64,000 nucleotides of DNA, from positions 11,543,023 through 11,607,022 of the forward strand of contig NC_044570.1 in assembly GCF_007565055.1 (NCBI RefSeq). Direction: 5' to 3'. The DNA is from Rhinopithecus roxellana (lineage: Eukaryota > Chordata > Mammalia > Primates > Cercopithecidae). Below, one piece after another: positions 45,825 through 56,712 of this stretch (its first letter is position 1; every line of letters begins with the position of its first letter). Below the pieces are notes generated by a model. That model searched no databases. It saw only the letters and a list, made by a program, of their open reading frames with translations, and had not been told where the DNA came from. Both the position numbers and the translations under genes were made by a program.

Positions 45825-46140
45825 CAGAATCCCTCTCCCTACAAAACTTGTACACTGAAATTGAATTCCCCATATAATATTAAGAGGTAGGCCCTTTAAA
45901 AGGTGATAAGTTATCTTATGAATGGAATTGGTGTCCTCACCAAAGAGGCTTTCAGGATCCCTTTGTCTCTTCTGGTATATGAGGACACACAGCAGCAACC
46001 ATCATCTTTGAAGGAGAGAAACCTTCCCATGTGCTCAATCTGCTTGTGCCTTGATCTTGGACATCTAGGCTTAATAAATTGCCATGGTTTATAAATTACT
46101 CAGCCTAAGGCAGTCTGTAATTGGAGCCCAAATGGAATAA
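45825..46140 (+). mobile_element. MLT1-type MaLR LTR relic
   Basis: Blocks 'attaagaggtaggcccttt', 'tatgaatggaattggtgtcc', 'tgccttgatcttggacatct' and 'ttataaattactcagcctaa' match MLT1A-like LTRs in order. Confidence 0.78.
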
Positions 46141-46499
46141 GAAAGTGGCTTATTGGACATATGGAAATATGTTCTCATTAACCAAGAATGGAAAGTCCAC
46201 AGCAAGATTAAATACATCAGGAAGCAGGACATCATTGACTTCAGCCAGATATATTTTGTATATTTTTACTTTTTTTCTACAGTCAATGAGTCAATAAATG
46301 TAGGTGACCACAGATCTAGCTGCTTAAATTTGATCCTGAAGGTGGATGTATGGAGTTACAGTAGGTGTGGGGAAAGAAGGGTCATACTGAAAACCAGCTC
46401 CCGATACAAGGTCAACTGGAAGCAGAGTTGGTGTGAAAGATTCTGGGGTATGTGGCATAAATGGGTTTGCCAGATAGAAGTCTAAAATGCTGAGTTTCA
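46141..46499. other. No recognised feature
   Basis: A 110-codon open frame (46153-46485, plus) covers most of this stretch. It resembles no family I know, has no supporting signals, and is probably chance. Confidence 0.4.
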
Positions 46500-46801
46500 T
46501 TTTTTTTTTTTTCTTTTAGACAGAGTCTCACTCTTCACCAGGTTGTTGTGCAGTTGTGTAATCTCAGCTCACTGAAACTTCCACCTCCCAAGTTCAAGTG
46601 ATCCTCCCACCCCCGCCTCAGCACAAGTAGTTGAGACCACAGGTGCACATCACAACACCCAGCTAATTTTTGTATTTGTGATAGAGACAGGGTTTCACCG
46701 TGTTGGCTTCTCTGGTCTCAAACTCCCGACTTCAAGTGATCTGCCTGCCTTGGCCTCCCAAAGTGTTAGGATTACAGGGGTGAGCCATTATGTCCGACCC
46801 C
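46500..46801 (-). mobile_element. Alu
   Basis: Reverse-complement Alu with a T-run at left and 'gagccattatgtccgaccc' at right. Confidence 0.94.
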
Positions 46802-47294
46802 TAGTTGCATTTGAATTTGAGATAAACAAAGAAAAAAACAGGGAATAATTATATGTCAAATATTGCACGAAATATACTTTCACTAAAGTTTTGTTTTTAT
46901 GAGTCCTGTATTTTTAGCTGTTAAATCTGGCAACCCTAGGCCAAGATATCTGTGCTAACATCTGGTCCATCTACCTCTTAGATACTTGTGTGGTTATAAG
47001 CTATCTATTCATGTGGTTATAAGCTGACCACTCCACTTCTCTCAGACAACTTCCTTACATAGGTTTCCTATGACAGAGCTCCTGTCTTAATACTGTTCAT
47101 CTTCTCGAAGATGCATTTAAAAAATACAATAAATGTGGATTAATATGTAATCCACAAGACATATTAATTAGGGCACTTCCTGTGCAAGTAACATAAACCC
47201 AGTTAAATAAGCTTAATCAAAAGAAAACAGAAAAGGAAATTTGTTCAAGGACACAGAATGTCTCAGAGGTTCCAAGGGCAGTTTATCAAAATGA
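46802..47294. other. No recognised feature
   Basis: Unrecognised AT-rich DNA. A local echo 'gtggttataagctat' / 'gtggttataagctga' near 46990-47027 is a small tandem duplication. Confidence 0.45.
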
Positions 47295-47733
47295 ATACTG
47301 TCCACTAAAAATGCATGTCTACCTAGAACCTTGGGAATGTGACCTTATTTGGAAACCACGACTTTGCAGATGTAATTAAGGTAAGGATGAAGATGAGATC
47401 ATACCAGATTAAGGTGGGTCCTCAGCCTAATGACAGTATCCTTACAAAAGACAGAAAAAGACACATGAAGACACACACAGAGGAGAAGGCCATGTGGAGA
47501 TGGAGGAAGAGACTGGAGTAATGCAGCCACAAGTCCAGAGATGCCTGGGGCCACCAGGAGCTGGGACAGAGAGGAAAGATCCTCCCCTAGAGCCTCCAGA
47601 AGGGGAAGAGCCAGGCAGACACCTTGATTTCAGACATCAGGTCTTGAGAACTAGGGGAGGGTAAATGTCTTTGGTTTAAGCTGCCCAGCTTAAGGTGATC
47701 TATTACAGCAGGTCTAGGAAATGCATACAGGTA
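47295..47733 (+). mobile_element. MLT1B-like MaLR LTR
   Basis: Contains 'gaatgtgaccttatttggaa', 'tttgcagatgtaattaagg', 'aggccatgtggagatggag', 'agatcctcccctagagcctc' and 'caccttgatttcagacat' in MLT1 order. The 60-codon frame at 47339-47521 is part of the LTR. Confidence 0.85.
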
Positions 47734-47744
47734 AGAATGTGATG

Positions 47745-48140
47745 AGGCTGCGTGTGGTGGTGCACTTTAGTTATTTTAGCACTTTGGTGGTGCTGAAAAG
47801 CCAGAGGTTCCTATGAAGTCAGGAGTTTGGGAGCAGCCTGGGCAATCTAGTGGGACCCTGTCTTTATATTACATTAGTACAAAAGTAATTGTGGTTTTGA
47901 CATTAAAATTACTTTTGTACCAACTTAACAAAAATTATGAAATAACTGGGCTTGGTGGCACATGCCTGTAGTCCCCAGCTACTGAGGAGGCTGAGGCAGC
48001 TGGATCACTTGAACCCAGGAATTTGAGGTTGCAGTGAGCTATAACACTGCCTCTGCACTCCAGCCTGTGGAACAGAGCAGAATCTGTCTCTGAAAAACAA
48101 AACAAAACAAAACAACAACAAAAAAACAGCCATAAAAAAC
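47745..48140 (+). mobile_element. Alu interrupted by MADE1
   Basis: Left arm 47745-47866 ('ggctgcgtgtggtggtgcac') and right part from about 47936 ('ctgggcttggtggcacatgc') to the AAAAC tail form one diverged Alu. A 60-bp MADE1 is inserted between. Confidence 0.88.
47869..47928. mobile_element. MADE1 (mariner miniature element), internally deleted
   Basis: Inverted ends 'ttacattagtacaaaagtaa' and 'ttacttttgtaccaacttaa' can pair as a hairpin. Full-length MADE1 is 80 bp. This 60-bp copy lacks the central part. TA lies at the left edge. Confidence 0.88.
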
Positions 48141-49384
48141 AAAACAAAATATGATGAAGATCTAGAAGGATGTGCAACCCATCTCTTTGTCATTCATTAC
48201 ATTTCTGTCTTCATACCTACTTCCTCCATTTTCTGCTGGACAAGGTGAAAAAGTATGACTAGGAAGTCCCCTAAATTTACCTGTTGCCCATCTACTCTTC
48301 TAGAGCCACAGTTAACTATGTACGTGACTGTGTCTCACAGTTGTGAGACAGATTTCCAGGGAATGCATACCCATAGGCCAGATTAGCTTAGATGCTAAAT
48401 CTTGTACCAAGTAACGTGACCAGAAGATGAAAATCTTTTTGGGTGGAGCTAGAAACTCCTATTTTAATTCTGAGCCTGTATAACCAGATGCTTTGGAGGC
48501 CAGGCAAATCTGTCCTGCAGGCAAGAGCTTCTTCAACTTCAGTATTTATTGCAAATCACCACAGAGCATGTTAAAAGGCAAATTTGACACAGCTGACCTG
48601 GCATAGGGGTCCAAAGTTATGCATTTTAAACAGATTTCCAGGTATTAATAACACCCATGATATTAGACCCAGGACTATAATCTATTTAGCAAACTACCAA
48701 GACTTTAGATCTTTTTGTATATTTGGAGGAAAAGAACAAGTATATTGCATGGGTCCAAGTGTTCTTTACATAATTTTAGTCATGACTATTCCAGGAAAAT
48801 ATTACCAGGCTCCTAATATGCCAGTGCTTTATAATAGACCAATCCTCACTCAAAATAATCCTATTTGTATTTATACCTATGTTCCATCTGGTCTGTTTCC
48901 ACATGTATATATACACACACGTGTGTACTTGTCACTTGCAATACAGTATTTGCAACACATTCTCTCTCTTCTCAAAGAATCATAACTGAAAAAAAAACAA
49001 AAGGGGTGTTTTGAGATGATTCCAATACAGACCTTGAGTTTGAAAGAATAAAAGAGAGCCATTGTCTTAGAAATTTTTTGTCAACCTAATTTTATTTCAA
49101 CTAAAATTTGTAAACTGTACTGCATTCACCAGAGATGGTGTATATGCTTATATGGCTATATCTGACACTGGTAATTAACAAGAGAGAAGGCTATCTGCTT
49201 GAGCGTTGATAAATAAAACATGTTGATGGTACCTCCTATCATGTCTTCCCCCATGTTAAATATCTTTTAAAAATATAGATTATTTGAAGTATAAAGGAAG
49301 AAAGCAGGAAGAGAGTCCATGTGCACATACAGAACAGAGATATGAACAAGCACAAATCAACCATTCTGGGAATATAAACCCCAC
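48141..49384. other. No gene; one perfect short palindrome
   Basis: Mostly unrecognised. 48331-48350 is a 9-bp inverted repeat with a 2-base spacer (TGTCTCACA-gt-TGTGAGACA). A 133-codon open frame (48584-48985) has no recognisable family and no supporting signals. Confidence 0.45.
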
Positions 49385-49735
49385 TGTATCATATATATAT
49401 GTAGAGAGAGATATAAAAATATAGATATAGATACAGATAAATCTCTACATATCAATATATAGATATAACTATACATATAGATAGATACATCCATATTTCT
49501 ACAGATGTCTATAGAAGCTATAGATATACATATATTTTTCTACAGATATCTATAGAAGATAGAGATAACTATAGAGATAGAGGTACAGATATATATTGAA
49601 ATACACATAGCAATCTTTATAAACACCTATTGTAGAGAAAGAGATGTATGAATCTATATAGATCTTTCTATATATCTATTTCTAAATATCTCTCTCTCCA
49701 TATATATGTGTATATATATGTGTATCAATAATTCC
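49385..49735. repeat. AT-rich ATAGATAT variable tandem repeat
   Basis: Imperfect TATAGATA / CTATAGA units. One longer unit, 'tttctacagatrtctatagaag', occurs twice near 49495-49560. Confidence 0.85.
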
Positions 49736-50600
49736 AAGGTCCCAATTAATTTGGAGAAAGATTTGTGTACATTTGCATACTTTTAAAGTATAGTGCATGT
49801 GTCATTCATCAAAGAGACACACATATTGTAAAAGATTTTCACTGAAAAGTCTTAGGCGAGAACATTGATATAGTCTCTGTATAATGTCATTTAAAAATGA
49901 ACTCTATTTAGGATCTCTTATTTGAAATTCAATATCCTTCATTTTCTTACAAAAGCAATAGTTAATGGATTTCTCACCATCAATGAATGTTACATAATTA
50001 ATGGTGTATTATGGGTTTGAAATAATAGATGTCAGAAGGATAAAGCCTTCAAGGAAACCAAAATAGACTCTTGCCCACAAAGATATCTTTATTCCCATTC
50101 ATCAGATGCAAAATTTGAATTAAGGATCTGTACAACCTTCTTACTGGAAAACATCAAGTTAAAGTATTTCCTTCAAGACTTATTAATCTTATAAAATACT
50201 TTTCCTGCAAAACCAATGGGAATAAACAAGATCATCTCTGTATCTTGTCCAACTGTATTTCTGTAAATATGTTTATATGTAAAAAAAGTACTTACATCAA
50301 CTATTTCAAGAACATCTCATTTAATTGACAGATATTAATTTTAAATTTATGATAATTCAAATTAAATTGGTCTGGAGTTTACTTGACATTATTGAAAGTA
50401 ACACGTTTATTTAGCAACAGAATGGAATTTGCTAAACTTTAAGGGTGCAAACATTTCTAAGGTCTACAGCATATTACTCTTATTCACTATATTTTTAATT
50501 GTCTTACACTTTAGACTTTAAATCCTATTTGGGACTAACACTGCTTAAATGTTTTCTAAAAAACTGAGTATGTTGTTACCTTAGTTTATGATTATATACA
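49736..50600. other. No recognised feature
   Basis: AT-rich DNA with no gene or repeat that I recognise. Confidence 0.5.
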
Positions 50601-51470
50601 TTTCTCAAAAGAAGACATTCATACAGCCAACAGACACATGAAAAAATGCTCATCATCACTCGCCATCAGAGAAATGCAAATCAAAACCACAATGAGATAC
50701 CATCTCACACCAGTTAGAATGGCAATCATTAAGAAGTCAGGGAACAACAGGTGTTGGAGAGCATGTGGAGAAATAGGAACACTTTTACACTGTTGGTGGG
50801 ATTGTAAACTAGTTCAACCATTATGGAAAACAGTATGGCAAGTCCTCAAGGATCTAGAACTAGATGTACCATATGACCCAGGCATCCCACTACCGGGTAC
50901 ATACCCAAAGGATTATAAATTATTCTACTACAAAAACACATGCACACGTATGTTTATTGCGGCACTATTCACAATAGCAAAGACTTGGAATCAACCCAAA
51001 TGTCCACCTGTGACAGACTGGATTAAGAAAATGTGGCACATATACACCATGAAATACTATGCAGCCATAACAAAGGATGAGTTTGTGTCCTTTTTAGGGA
51101 CATGGATGCAGCTGGAAACCATCATTCTTAGGAAACTATCACAAGAACAGTAAACCAAACACCGCATATTTTCACTCATAGGTGGGAACTGAACGATGAG
51201 ATCACCTGGACTCGGGAAGGGGAACATCACACACTGGGGCCTATCATGGGGAGCGGGGAGGAGGGAGGGATTGCATTGGGGAGTTATACATGATATAAAT
51301 GATGAATTGATGGGTGCTGACGAGTTGATGGGTGCAGCACACCAACATGACATAAGTATACATATGTAACAAACCTGCACGTTATGCACATGTACCCTAG
51401 AACTTAAAGTATAATAAAATAAAAAATAAAAAAAAAATAAAGTTAACAAGATGTCAAAAAAAAAAAAAAA
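50601..51470 (+). mobile_element. L1, 5'-truncated, with double poly(A)
   Basis: This is the last part of ORF2 plus the 3' UTR of a young L1 on the plus strand, starting mid-ORF2 at 'ttctcaaaagaagacattc'. After the usual end (A-rich with AATAAA, to about 51441) come 14 unrelated bases and a second 15-base A-run to 51470. No clear target-site duplication was found. Confidence 0.93.
50602..51153 (+). pseudogene. L1 ORF2 C-terminal fragment
   Basis: The C-terminal part of ORF2 stays open for 171 codons from the ATG at 50638 to a TAA at 51151. The cysteine-rich motif is present (CWRAC...H...CWWDC). The TAA stops the frame about 15-20 residues before the end of the intact copy at 28259. Endonuclease and polymerase domains are absent, so no activity is expected. 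Confidence 0.9.
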
Positions 51471-51599
51471 TTCCACCACAACCCCGCTATTTCAGAATTT
51501 ATCTATTTTTTTCCTTTCACAGTAAGACTACAATTATGATTTCAACTTCCTCTTCAGATCCCCAGTCATGGATCTTTCTAACACATTCAGCTGAAGGCT
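51471..51599. other. No recognised feature
   Basis: Short flanking stretch. Nothing recognised. Confidence 0.4.
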
Positions 51600-52930
51600 G
51601 TCAATATTCTACTGATTCGAAAATGCAATGGTACTCTCTGGTTGTCCTTCACTCCTAAAATCTCTGAAGACTTTGACATAATTGACTCCTGCCTACTCCT
51701 TGTGGAGGTTAAAGTCCTTCCTTGAATTCCATGCCATGTTTTCTCTTACCAGAGATCTTTGGCAGATGGGACAATGACCCTATTTCATGTTGCTATTGAG
51801 ATCCTACCCATTGTCACTTCCTCCAAAGATTTGCCTTTCCTTTTAAGTGAACACTTTCTGTATTTTACAGCAAAATGTTAAGCATCATATCCATAGGGTT
51901 TGTGCTCAGATCTACAGATCCTACCTTAAAATCCCTATTCAGGTCAAATCTCCTGTCCCAAAGATCTCAGGTCTGTAGGTCATTGGTATTTCTATGATCC
52001 AGTAGCATCTCATTTTTCTTTCCATACAAGTGACTTTGGGTGAATGTAGTCTCATTCATCTTAGCCTTCCCATCTCACCATGTTAAGGTTATCTTTAGTC
52101 TCTTCTCATTTTAGGGTTCCATCTCATTTTTACTCAACTGTTGCAATTATGTATATAGTCAAATGCCATCCATAGTGAAAAAAATATTTACTACTACTGT
52201 GAAATTTCACTACTACTGTGTATTTCACAACTAATACCCAAATTTATGAATGCTACAGTCTCACCGTCCTCTTTTGTTCTAGCATGTCTCAGCCCTTAAA
52301 TTCCCTCAGAGTAAATTATGTGAAAGGTAATCTCTGCCACCATCCCCTACTAACACCCTTAAGGATTGCAGTCAATGAATATTCATTAACCTCTGTAATC
52401 CAGCCTTCTTAATCTCCTCCTTGAATGATAAGAGCCTACAAGCAGCTTACCACCATTCCTGTTCTCAGTATTTAACTTGAGGATTATCTAAAAAGACAAC
52501 CTCATGTAGCAGGGTGGCTCTACAAATGCAGGTTCTCAGAACTCACTGAAGACCTGCTAAATTTGAATCCTGATGCTTAGCTTTAGAGGCATGGATTTTG
52601 TAACCATCTTTCTGGGTCATCCTTGTGCACTTTGAAGTTCCAAAGCCTCTACTCACTCCTTATCTATTTCTCTTCTCCAGATTTCATTAACTTGGAATAA
52701 TTTCCCATATCTACTCTCCAATTCCCCAGAAAAACCTTGTTCATCTGTGAACCTTTTCCTCACCATCACAATAGGATGCCTGTTATGACTTCTGTATGCT
52801 TTGGAGATGGCATATATCACACATTGAGTTGCATTTTAATAACAAGAGTTTAATTTATTCCCTTATTAGATTTTAAGCACCTTTTATACTATACATATTT
52901 ATCTCTCCTATAAAGATTAATAATTAATAA
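51600..52930 (+). mobile_element. L2 relic, long and diverged
   Basis: 'gactttgacataattgactcc', 'tactccttgtggag' and later 'ttaataacaagagtttaatttatt' followed by 'attagattttaagcac' follow the 3' portion of L2 elements. Gaps and mismatches are many, and the middle part is uncertain. Confidence 0.5.
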
Positions 52931-53589
52931 CATAGTATATATTATTATTGCACTAACAATTATCATACTGAAAATATTTCTGTTTCAATTTGATTGTATT
53001 AGGAGAGTCAATAGAAATCAGTGTCCTGTAGTGTATCTGACTTCACCATTATTGTATTTCAGGTTCTACATATTGATCCCATAGAAACATTAACATAACA
53101 GTATGTATGAATGTATGTATGTTCATAATAGTATGAACATAAAAGTATGTCGAATGCAGTTGATGAAGACACTGAAATGGAAAATCAGAGAGAACAAGTA
53201 ATATGGTATACATAATGTCTCATGTTTTTTCCAGTTTTTTATATCAAACCAAGCTTATATATCCTTCTAGGAACCCTACTGTTTTATCTCATTTTATGAC
53301 TCCTCTTAGCTCCCACATCTCACCATACTCCATAAATAGATTTCAAGTAGAAACATGAATAATGATATCCTTATGTCTTTCAGGAATCCTGTTTGTTAAC
53401 CTCTGAAACTCTTCTGTCTGTATTGTAATCCCGTGACTCAGCTGTTAAGAATTGGTGTTTTAGGTCCTATTCTGGTCACTTATGAGGGATTTTGGATTAG
53501 GGAAGATTATAAAGTCATAACATCTTATATTTACTTTTTCTTACAAGCATAATTCTGTTTGTCTAAGATGCTTTCTAATTTTTTAAAAT
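52931..53589. other. No recognised feature
   Basis: AT-rich DNA with a short GTAT tract near 53101-53122. No gene recognised. Confidence 0.45.
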
Positions 53590-53870
53590 TTTTTTAAAGG
53601 AGGGTTTCATTCTGCAACCCAGTCTGGGGTACAGTGACGTGATCATGGCTCACTGCAGCCTCAATCTCTCTGGCTCAAGTGACCCAACCTTCAGCCTCCT
53701 GAATAGCTGGTACCACAAATGTGCACTATCACTCTTTTTAAAATTTTGTGGTAGAAATAGGGTCTCACTACATTGCCCAGGCTGATATCGAACTCCTGGG
53801 TTCTAGTGTTCCTCCTGCCTCAGCCTTCCAAATTGCAGAGATTCCAGGCATGATCCACTCCTCCTGGCCT
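53590..53870 (-). mobile_element. Alu, old (AluJ-like)
   Basis: Reverse-complement Alu from 'gggtttcattctgcaaccca' to 'gatccactcctcctggcc'. Diverged throughout. Confidence 0.88.
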
Positions 53871-53896
53871 TTTTTTTTTTTTTTTTTTTTTTTTAA
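53871..53896. repeat. Poly(T) tract
   Basis: About 25 Ts directly at the 5' end of the Alu, where no tail is expected. It may be the tail of a lost or adjoining minus-strand insertion. Confidence 0.9.
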
Positions 53897-54117
53897 AGAA
53901 ATTAATCAATTATTTTTAAAAAGTCTTAGTGAGGTAATTCAGATAAAAGTGACTTGTCTGTTCTCTCCCAAGTCACATGTCTCAGGGAAGAGATATGCTA
54001 CCCAAACAATGCACCCACAAACTAAGCCAAGCATTCAGATTTTGCCCAAAAGCTGCCTCCCAATCTCACTTTATCATGCTTCCTTAAGGTATTTAGGAGT
54101 GATGTCTCTCCACACCA

Positions 54118-54236
54118 ACCTCCCCTCTCCTCCCCCTCCCCCTCGCCTCCTCTCCTCTCCCTGTTCCTTTCCACTCCCCTTCTTTTCTGTCCCTTCCTTT
54201 TCTCCTTTTCTCTTTCTCTGTCTCTCTCATTCAGGG
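54118..54236. repeat. Polypyrimidine CT-rich tract
   Basis: C/T-only stretches of CCTCT / CCCCT type, about 115 bases with few purines. Confidence 0.9.
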
Positions 54237-54284
54237 CTACATTTGTTGCATCCATTCTTGCAATAACCTTACAAACATTTTATT

Positions 54285-54802
54285 TGCTTTCCACATAGGC
54301 CCTCTTCAACTAGTTCTCCATGTTGCCATCACAGTGATTGTCCTAAAATATAAATCTGATTATTTCTTCTCCCCTCACTGCAGAAAATATATTATCGGCT
54401 TTCCAACTGCCTACTGAATAAATTCCACCTTTTCAGCATGAAATCAAAACTCTTCACAACTAGATCTCTAATCCTTTTCTCACTACGTTATTTTCAAACT
54501 CAATGTCCTGCCATGCCAAACCTTCCTTATTTCTAGATCTCCACACATACAGTATTGTTCTGATGTCTTTATCCACAGATCTTTTCTCAACTTCTTCACC
54601 CAGTCAGTGTCGATGAACCATTCCTTCCCTACTCAGAATGTTCTTCCTTTGCAAACTCTTCCTTGATCATTTTCACCTCTGTGGGTCCCTATTAATTTAT
54701 ATGTATTCCTTGTACACACTTTCTTGTAATCACATTTTTTTTCTCATGCTTTTGGTTATTTTGTCTGCTAGACTGTATGCTTTCTCAAAAATAAATGGAT
54801 GA
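54285..54802 (+). mobile_element. L2 3' end
   Basis: L2 landmarks in order: 'gattgtcctaaaatataaat', 'ccaactgcctactgaataaa', 'cagaatgttcttcctttgca', 'gctagactgtatgc', and the tail 'aataaatggatga'. The tail is directly followed by the left arm of the 168-bp inverted repeat. Confidence 0.7.
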
Positions 54803-54803
54803 G

Positions 54804-54971
54804 TCCGGAGTCGTCCCATAGCTACTGAAATCATGTCCGCAGCTACAACCTAATGCAAAGGGCAGCTAATCCCAGTGCAAACCAGCTGTAACAGAGAGAT
54901 TCCGGCTACTCTGGAGATAGAACAGGTGGGCATGGCACACGGTGCCACCGCACCAGACTCACACAGCAAAT
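54804..54971 (+). repeat. Inverted repeat, left arm (168 bp)
   Basis: This is the reverse complement of 56545-56712 with one mismatch (T at 54910 versus C). Flanks read GGATGA on both sides (54797-54802 and 54973-54978). It sits at the end of an L2 and no known repeat family matches. Several CpGs are intact. Confidence 0.95.
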
Positions 54972-55769
54972 GGGATGACTCACTCACAGATATATGTCTG
55001 TGCTTAGGACTGTGTCAATGTTTAAAAAAAACCATGAACTTATGAATAAGTCAATGAATTAATACATCCTTGGCAAAGCCCATGACTTTGTGGCCCGTTA
55101 TAAATCACTGTGTTTAAGTTGGGGTTCTGGTTTAGTTTAAAACATAGATATCTATATATAGTCCATATATCTACATATATATGTCTACATCCATGTATAT
55201 GACTGATTTGGGGGATAAGCTATATTTATAAAAATACTATTATGTTAATGGGTCTTCAATAGGTACACAATAATGGAAAAAAGTATATGTATATTTCTAA
55301 ATATCCAGTAATGGGAACACATACACATATATGTATGTATGGGTATACATCTTTCTATTATTGGGTATAGATATCTATTAATAGATAAGTGTATATCTAC
55401 GTACCAATCTTGTTGGCAAAGGGTGCTTTCATATATACTATCTCAGGTAGTCCCCGCAAGAGAAAGCAACCCACAGGAAAGATAATAATAATGTCAGCTC
55501 AACAGAGTCACAGAACACAACTGACTTTGACTTTACAACTAGGCAAAGTTTGTAAGGATAGAGTCTTAACATCAAACCAGGTCCCTGAATTCATGTCCAT
55601 CATCTTCCCCATTATTGCTCATGCTGCCCAAAATTCTTCGCATCATCATGGAAGGCTTCATGCTTAGCTTTACTGTCTAAAGCAGAAGCAATTAGGAAAA
55701 TGTCCTATGTGTTGGGGACATTATCTTTTTCCTTCCATAAATGGATTAATGGACCACGAAATAATTTTA
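54972..55769. other. Spacer of the inverted repeat, with AT-rich tract
   Basis: 55140-55390 is AT-rich with ATATCTA / TATGTAT units. A 92-codon open frame (55389-55667) has no recognisable similarity. No other feature seen. Confidence 0.5.
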
Positions 55770-55992
55770 AGAAAAGCTAACTTTTATTACCAGGCAGAGT
55801 AAAAGTAATCACTATGAAATATTGTGAAGGTAAGCAGGCCCCATACATTGACTCAGCTAATCAATACAACAATATTACATGGAGATTATCTGTTCCATTT
55901 TACAGAAGCAGAAATTGAGGCAAACATTAAAATTCACACCTAAGGTCACAGGCAACTTAAACCCAAGCAATCTCATTTTAGAATCCGTGTTG
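55770..55992 (+). mobile_element. MIR
   Basis: 'actcagctaatcaatacaac', 'tgttccattttacagaagca', 'gaaattgaggcaaac' and 'taaggtcacaggcaactt' match the MIR core region. Confidence 0.7.
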
Positions 55993-56030
55993 ATTGTCAC
56001 AACATTCTATGATATCCTCTGATCTTTGCA

Positions 56031-56146
56031 TTGACAATTTAAACCTAACTTTCTTCAATCCAACTTTAAATACCGGGAACTTTAAGTATTGTCAATTTCA
56101 AGCCAACGTTGTCCAACCCAACTTTAAATACAGGGCTTGTACCCTC
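56031..56146 (+). repeat. Two-copy tandem duplication, about 58 bp
   Basis: 'ttgacaatttaaacctaact' and 'ccaactttaaatac' (56031-) recur as 'ttgtcaatttcaagccaacg' and 'ccaactttaaatac' (56089-). The two copies differ at roughly one base in five. Confidence 0.75.
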
Positions 56147-56544
56147 CTCCTCCTCCCCTGCAACTTGAAGCTCCCCGGTAAAGATAACCTACTGGACCTG
56201 AGAAACGAAGAGTATTTAGAAACAAATGCCTCGTGCTGGGCACAGCTCCTATATTTTATCAAAATCATGAAAGTATAAGAAGAGAAATAAACAAAAGCCT
56301 TCATTCATCCCCTTTCAACCATGTCCAGGGCATAAAAACTCCTGTACTTTACAGAGCTGCATTACAATTTTTGCTGTTCTTAAAACATTTTTTTACATCA
56401 TTACTTCCCAATTGACTCACAGTAACGCAGACAAAGGGACTGCTGGAGATCGTGACCTTAAACAGTTAAAGATGTTTGCATATACTGCAGCATATTTGGT
56501 GCGAAGGGTACCTAGGGAGTCCTAAAAAAGCAAAGAGAAAGAAG

Positions 56545-56712
56545 ATTTGCTGTGTGAGTCTGGTGCGGTGGCACCGTGTGCCATGCCCACCTGTTCTATC
56601 TCCAGGGTAGCCGGAATCTCTCTGTTACAGCTGGTTTGCACTGGGATTAGCTGCCCTTTGCATTAGGTTGTAGCTGCGGACATGATTTCAGTAGCTATGG
56701 GACGACTCCGGA
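56545..56712 (-). repeat. Inverted repeat, right arm (168 bp)
   Basis: This is the reverse complement of 54804-54971 with one mismatch. It lies in unrecognised DNA about 1.2 kb upstream of the CpG-rich block. No splice signals flank it on either strand, so it is not obviously an exon. Confidence 0.95.

Noticed and set aside
46153..46485. 110-codon plus-strand frame in non-repeat DNA
   Set aside because: Kept only as an unsupported open frame: no known domain, no splice or promoter context.
53748..54266. 172-codon plus-strand frame
   Set aside because: Made of antisense Alu, a T-run (Phe run) and a polypyrimidine tract.
56545..56712. Inverted-repeat arm as an exon copied by retrotransposition
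   Set aside because: The arm is not bounded by AG/GT on either strand and the copy has no poly(A), so a spliced-exon origin is not supported.
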